Source of the DNA: Alistipes sp. UBA943 | GTDB lineage: Bacteria > Bacteroidota > Bacteroidia > Bacteroidales > Rikenellaceae | DNA length: 8,446 nt | Reading direction: 5' to 3' | Assembly (NCBI GenBank): GCA_002293345.1 | Contig: DBDB01000051.1 | Coordinates: forward strand, 1 to 8,446 | Part shown: piece after piece, positions 6,422 through 8,446 of the stretch | Layout of the letters: each line of letters opens with the position of its first letter | Numbering within the stretch: the stretch's first letter is position 1 | The notes under the pieces: generated by a model | Told to the model about the DNA's origin: nothing | What the model saw: the letters and a program-made list of their open reading frames with translations, nothing else | Database searches by the model: none | Made by a program: the position numbers and the translations under genes

Positions 6422-7428
6422 TGTCGGGATCGAACTTTGTAGATTACGTCAAGATATTTGCCCGCTCGGGACACGGGGGCAAGGGATCGACACACATGCG
6501 CCGGGAGAAATTCGTGGCGTTCGGCGGTCCCGACGGGGGTGACGGGGGGCGTGGCGGACATGTCATCCTGAGAGGTGACACGCAGTACTGGACGTTGATA
6601 CACTTGAAGTATCAACGTCATCAGTTTGCTGAGGATGGGGGTGCCGGTTCCGGGGCACGGAGCTCGGGCAAGAGCGGTCGCGATGTGATCATCCCCGTGC
6701 CGTTGGGTACGGTCGCCAAGTTACTCAATGAAGAGACCGGCGAGATGGAGGTCGCTGGTGAAGTGACTGAGGATGGGCAGGAGTTGATCCTACTCAAAGG
6801 CGGTCGCGGCGGTCAGGGTAACTGGCACTTCAAAACCTCCACCAATCAGGCGCCGCGCTATGCCCAGCCGGGGGAGGATCGTCAGGAAGGTACCTTTATT
6901 TTAGAGTTGAAAGTGTTGGCGGACGTGGGGCTCGTCGGCTTCCCCAACGCGGGTAAAAGTACGTTGCTTTCCGTCGTCTCGGCTGCCAAACCCAAGATTG
7001 CCAACTATGCCTTTACGACCCTCGAACCCAATCTGGGTATCGTGGAGGTGCGTGACGGACGTTCGTTCGTGATGGCCGATATTCCGGGTATTATCGAGGG
7101 TGCACACGAAGGTAAAGGGCTGGGTACCAGGTTCTTACGTCACATAGAACGTAACTCCGTGTTGCTGTTCATGATTCCTGCCGAGAGTGACGATATTGAG
7201 GCCGATTACGAAGTGTTGTTGGACGAGTTGCGTCTCTACAATCCCGAATTGCTCGACAAGCAGCGTCTGTTGGCCATCACGAAATGTGACCTGTTGGACG
7301 ATGATCTGATTGCCGAGTTACGTGTCTCGTTGCAGGGTGCCGATATCCCCGAACCCATCTTTATCTCCGCCGTGTCGGGTAAAAATATCGACATGCTCAA
7401 AGATCGCCTTTGGGAGGTGTTGCAATAG
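6421..7428 (+). CDS. obg: Obg-family GTPase (ribosome-associated)
   Basis: Obg (CgtA/ObgE) is a conserved, usually essential GTPase acting in 50S ribosomal subunit maturation and in growth and stress control. Residues 1-160 form the glycine-rich Obg fold (GGPDGGDGGRGG, GRGGQGN), followed by the G domain. G1 is GFPNAGKST (173-181), the switch region is YAFTTLEPNLG (T200 at G2), G3 is DIPG (220-223), G4 is TKCD (287-290) and G5 is SAVSG (316-320). At 335 residues it lacks the variable C-terminal tail of E. coli ObgE (390 aa) and the OCT domain of some Gram-positive homologues. G4 has Thr in place of the common Asn, a tolerated variant (NKxD/TKxD). It is the last gene of the + strand block; a strong hairpin follows from 7480. 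Confidence 0.96.
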   Translation: MSGSNFVDYVKIFARSGHGGKGSTHMRREKFVAFGGPDGGDGGRGGHVILRGDTQYWTLIHLKYQRHQFAEDGGAGSGARSSGKSGRDVIIPVPLGTVAKLLNEETGEMEVAGEVTEDGQELILLKGGRGGQGNWHFKTSTNQAPRYAQPGEDRQEGTFILELKVLADVGLVGFPNAGKSTLLSVVSAAKPKIANYAFTTLEPNLGIVEVRDGRSFVMADIPGIIEGAHEGKGLGTRFLRHIERNSVLLFMIPAESDDIEADYEVLLDELRLYNPELLDKQRLLAITKCDLLDDDLIAELRVSLQGADIPEPIFISAVSGKNIDMLKDRLWEVLQ

Positions 7429-7453
7429 TAAGGAAATTCCCACCATCAGGGGT

Positions 7454-7549
7454 GGCGCGCGCCGCGGCCCGCAGGGCCGATGCAAAAGGAGAGACGATTT
7501 TCGTCTCTCCTTTTGCATAATGGCGAGCGGAGCTCGACATGCGCGCGCC
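7454..7549. other. Nested hairpin cluster downstream of obg
   Basis: GGCGCGCGC (7454-7462) is complementary to GCGCGCGCC (7541-7549) and could close a multi-branched structure. Inside it stand three consecutive hairpins: CGGCCC-gca-GGGCCG (7465-7479), the 18-bp stem at 7480-7518 listed separately, and CGAGC-gga-GCTCG (7524-7536). The first two abut with no spacer. The 5' outer arm is also part of a self-complementary 10-mer (7454-7463), so other pairings exist. Whether this is one element or a terminator that happens to sit among GC-rich palindromes cannot be decided from one copy. Confidence 0.5.
7480..7518. terminator. Perfect 18-bp stem, probable bidirectional terminator between obg and mscL
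   Basis: ATGCAAAAGGAGAGACGA at 7480-7497 is followed by a TTT loop and its exact reverse complement at 7501-7518. The stem carries AAAA on the left and TTTT on the right. The right strand ends CTCTCCTTTTGCAT, giving a G/C-containing stem with a short T-run in both directions. The position, 51 nt after the obg stop and between convergent genes, fits a terminator serving obg on + and read-through from mscL on -. The T-run lies inside the stem rather than after it, so termination efficiency is uncertain. Confidence 0.75.
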
Positions 7550-7555
7550 CGGTGA

Positions 7556-7756
7556 AGACACTACCTCCCCGCGGCGGGGTTGCGTTGGAGTGGCGATGGA
7601 TCCATAGGTGTTCAGAATAAAGAAGGTCTTTACTGGATGGGGCAAGCATCTTCGGCGGCAGACGCACACTATTTCGCCTTCAATGGAGGGCTGACAAATG
7701 TGTATTACGTCGCCCCTATCAGAAACGCCTCTCCCTTCCGTTGTATAAAGATCTAA
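7556..7756 (+). pseudogene. C-terminal remnant of a FISUMP / major-paralogous-domain protein
   Basis: The + frame from 7556 to the TAA at 7754-7756 reads RHYLPAAGLRWSGDGSIGV, then NKEGLYWMGQASSAADAHYF, FAFNGG, and ends ASPFRCIKI. This resembles the C-terminal end of the Fibrobacter succinogenes major paralogous domain family common in Bacteroidota surface proteins: LPAAG(Y/L)R, a glycine-rich turn, YWSS-like YWMG, an A-x-YF-FN strand, and a final R-A-x-x-F-x-V-RC-V-like close. In frame, a TGA at 7553-7555 lies immediately upstream; no matching upstream part, signal sequence or suitable start is visible, and the only in-frame ATG is in the middle of the motif (YWMG). So it is best read as a decayed or truncated gene copy, about 66 codons. 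Identification is by motif recall, not a search. Confidence 0.65.
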
Positions 7757-7767
7757 TGTAGGGAGAG
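7729..7767. repeat. 8-bp inverted repeat at the mscL stop codon
   Basis: CTCTCCCT (7729-7736) is the exact reverse complement of AGGGAGAG (7760-7767), separated by 23 nt. The right arm touches the mscL stop codon (7768-7770 on the - strand), and the left arm falls in the end of the FISUMP remnant. A stem right after the stop could protect or end the mscL transcript, but no T-tract follows on the - strand and the loop is long, so its role is uncertain. Confidence 0.35.
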
Positions 7768-8274
7768 TTACGCCTGTTTCTTCAGCAGATCACGGATCTC
7801 GGTGAGCAGTTTCTCCTCAGCGGTGGGTTCCACGACGGTATCGGGGGTTTTCTTTTTGAGCTTGCTGATCAGCTTCACCATCAGGAAGACACAGAACGCG
7901 AGGATCGCGAAATCGACACACTGCTGGATGAACGCACCATAGTTCCACCACACGGGATCCGTGGCGACTTGCTTGACGATCGTATCCATGGCCCCTTCGA
8001 CGGCATCCGGATTGCCGATCGCGTCGGCTGCCGATTCGACACCCTGTGCCACTGTGTTGGTGACTTTCGATGACATGTCACGGATCTTGCTGATGTCGAG
8101 ACGCAGTCCCGAGAAATCGGTATTCCCGATGAGTGCCCCGATGGGTGGCATGAGGATGTCGTTGACGAGCGACGACACGATTTTACCGAACGCACCGCCG
8201 ATAATTACACCGACAGCCATATCCATCACATTCCCTTTGAGGGCGAATTCCTTGAAATCTTTGATAAATCCCAT
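7768..8274 (-). CDS. mscL: Large-conductance mechanosensitive channel with enlarged periplasmic loop
   Basis: MscL forms a homopentameric inner-membrane pore that opens under membrane tension and releases solutes during osmotic downshock. The N-terminus MGFIKDFKEFALKGNVMDMA is almost the family consensus, with amphipathic helix 1-13. TM1 spans about 15-45 (VGVIIGGAFGKIVSSLVNDI then MPP) and TM2 about 112-137 (FIQQCVDFAILAFCVFLMVK). The cytoplasmic C-terminal helix contains EEKLLTEIRDLLKK. The protein has 168 residues against 136 in E. coli. The extra length lies in the periplasmic loop between NTDF and YGAFIQ: 57 residues here, 20 in E. coli. The start ATG (8274-8272) is fixed by the conserved N-terminus. 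It faces obg and has its own promoter. Confidence 0.96.
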   Translation of the reverse strand: MGFIKDFKEFALKGNVMDMAVGVIIGGAFGKIVSSLVNDILMPPIGALIGNTDFSGLRLDISKIRDMSSKVTNTVAQGVESAADAIGNPDAVEGAMDTIVKQVATDPVWWNYGAFIQQCVDFAILAFCVFLMVKLISKLKKKTPDTVVEPTAEEKLLTEIRDLLKKQA

Positions 8275-8312
8275 AGTTTATATTTTTGAGGGTAAATAAA
8301 ATCGTATCACCA

Positions 8313-8345
8313 CAAATGTAACAAATCTTGCGCCAAAACAGCAAA
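8313..8345 (-). promoter_or_regulatory. Bacteroidota-type promoter of mscL
   Basis: On the - strand TTTG (complement of 8342-8345) is followed after 21 nt by TACATTTG (complement of 8313-8320), a complete match to TTTG-N19-21-TAnnTTTG. Transcription would start near 8306, giving a leader of about 30 nt to the ATG at 8274. No operator was recognised. Confidence 0.7.
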
Positions 8346-8360
8346 CCAAATACCTCCTCC

Positions 8361-8430
8361 CCGCTTCGGCCCCGCCCAAGCTATCGCCTTCGGCGAAGCA
8401 CCCCCGGGGCTTAGTCGTTTTTGATTTTTT
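8361..8430. other. GC-rich hairpin followed by T-runs (possible terminator)
   Basis: GCCCC (8369-8373) pairs with GGGGC (8406-8410). Between them GCT-a-TCGCC (8380-8388), loop TTC, pairs with GGCGA-AGC (8392-8399). GCTTCG (8363-8368) can alternatively pair with CGAAGC (8394-8399). On the + strand TTAGTCGTTTTTGATTTTTTT follows (8411-8431), so the whole has the shape of an intrinsic terminator, yet no + strand gene lies upstream before mscL's own promoter region. It may block antisense read-through into whatever lies to the right, or be an interspersed element. No coding sequence is evident from 8346 to the window end. Confidence 0.4.
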
Positions 8431-8446
8431 TGCGGCACCCCCTTAT

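Noticed and set aside
7310..7669. Several short frames around the end of obg and the hairpin cluster
   Set aside because: They read through the perfect 18-bp palindrome and GC-rich repeats in both strands, giving Arg/Ala-rich products; only the FISUMP-like frame shows family motifs.
1..8446. CRISPR array, tRNA or rRNA gene, IS element, prophage genes
   Set aside because: No regularly spaced direct repeats, tRNA-like cloverleaf with anticodon loop, rRNA sequence, transposase or phage protein pattern was seen on either strand.

Overview
The window looks like Bacteroidota chromosome, most likely Bacteroidales and perhaps an Alistipes-like member of the Rikenellaceae. The support is: promoter boxes of the Bacteroidota type (TTTG, 19-21 nt, TAnnTTTG), start codons preceded by A/T-rich sequence rather than a Shine-Dalgarno, the family flavour of the proteins (a small acidic protein before purA, a FISUMP-type remnant), and moderately high GC. 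The genus is inference. Almost everything is housekeeping or core metabolism. I see no phage, plasmid, CRISPR, IS transposase or RNA gene.

Layout. At the left edge the N-terminal part of a NAD+-dependent DNA ligase (ligA) runs leftwards out of the window, divergent from everything to its right. Its homology stops at about codon 150, where a GC-rich, hairpin-forming stretch (about 11-87) sits in the gene. From 615 to 7428 all genes are on the + strand: a 109-residue acidic protein, purA, etfB, etfA, an acyl-CoA dehydrogenase, a small outer-membrane beta-barrel protein, and the GTPase obg. The purA/etfB stop and start overlap (ATGA), etfB/etfA are 4 nt apart, the dehydrogenase and barrel gene are 1 nt apart, and barrel/obg overlap by 1 nt. 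Most of this block is therefore probably co-transcribed from a promoter at 952-983. The one sizeable internal gap (141 nt, etfA to acd) holds an imperfect long inverted repeat. Convergent to obg, mscL lies on the - strand (7768-8274) with its own good promoter at 8313-8345.

The genes together. EtfAB plus the acyl-CoA dehydrogenase form a coherent electron-transfer module. The EtfB nucleotide-binding motif is of the type seen in flavin-based electron-bifurcating ETFs, so the module may reduce an enoyl-CoA with NADH while driving low-potential ferredoxin, rather than only feed a respiratory chain. purA, the barrel protein and obg share its transcript without an obvious functional link.

Less ordinary features. 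(1) The obg-mscL gap (339 nt) contains a dense cluster of hairpins, including a perfect 18-bp stem that probably acts as a bidirectional terminator, followed by an unlabelled remnant of a FISUMP ('major paralogous domain') protein. (2) Four separate places (11-87, 4132-4202, 7454-7549, 8361-8410) show an outer inverted repeat enclosing one or more hairpins, possibly small interspersed elements. (3) MscL has a periplasmic loop about 37 residues longer than in E. coli. I found no convincing new multi-gene system; the structured elements and the ligA interruption are the points most worth checking.
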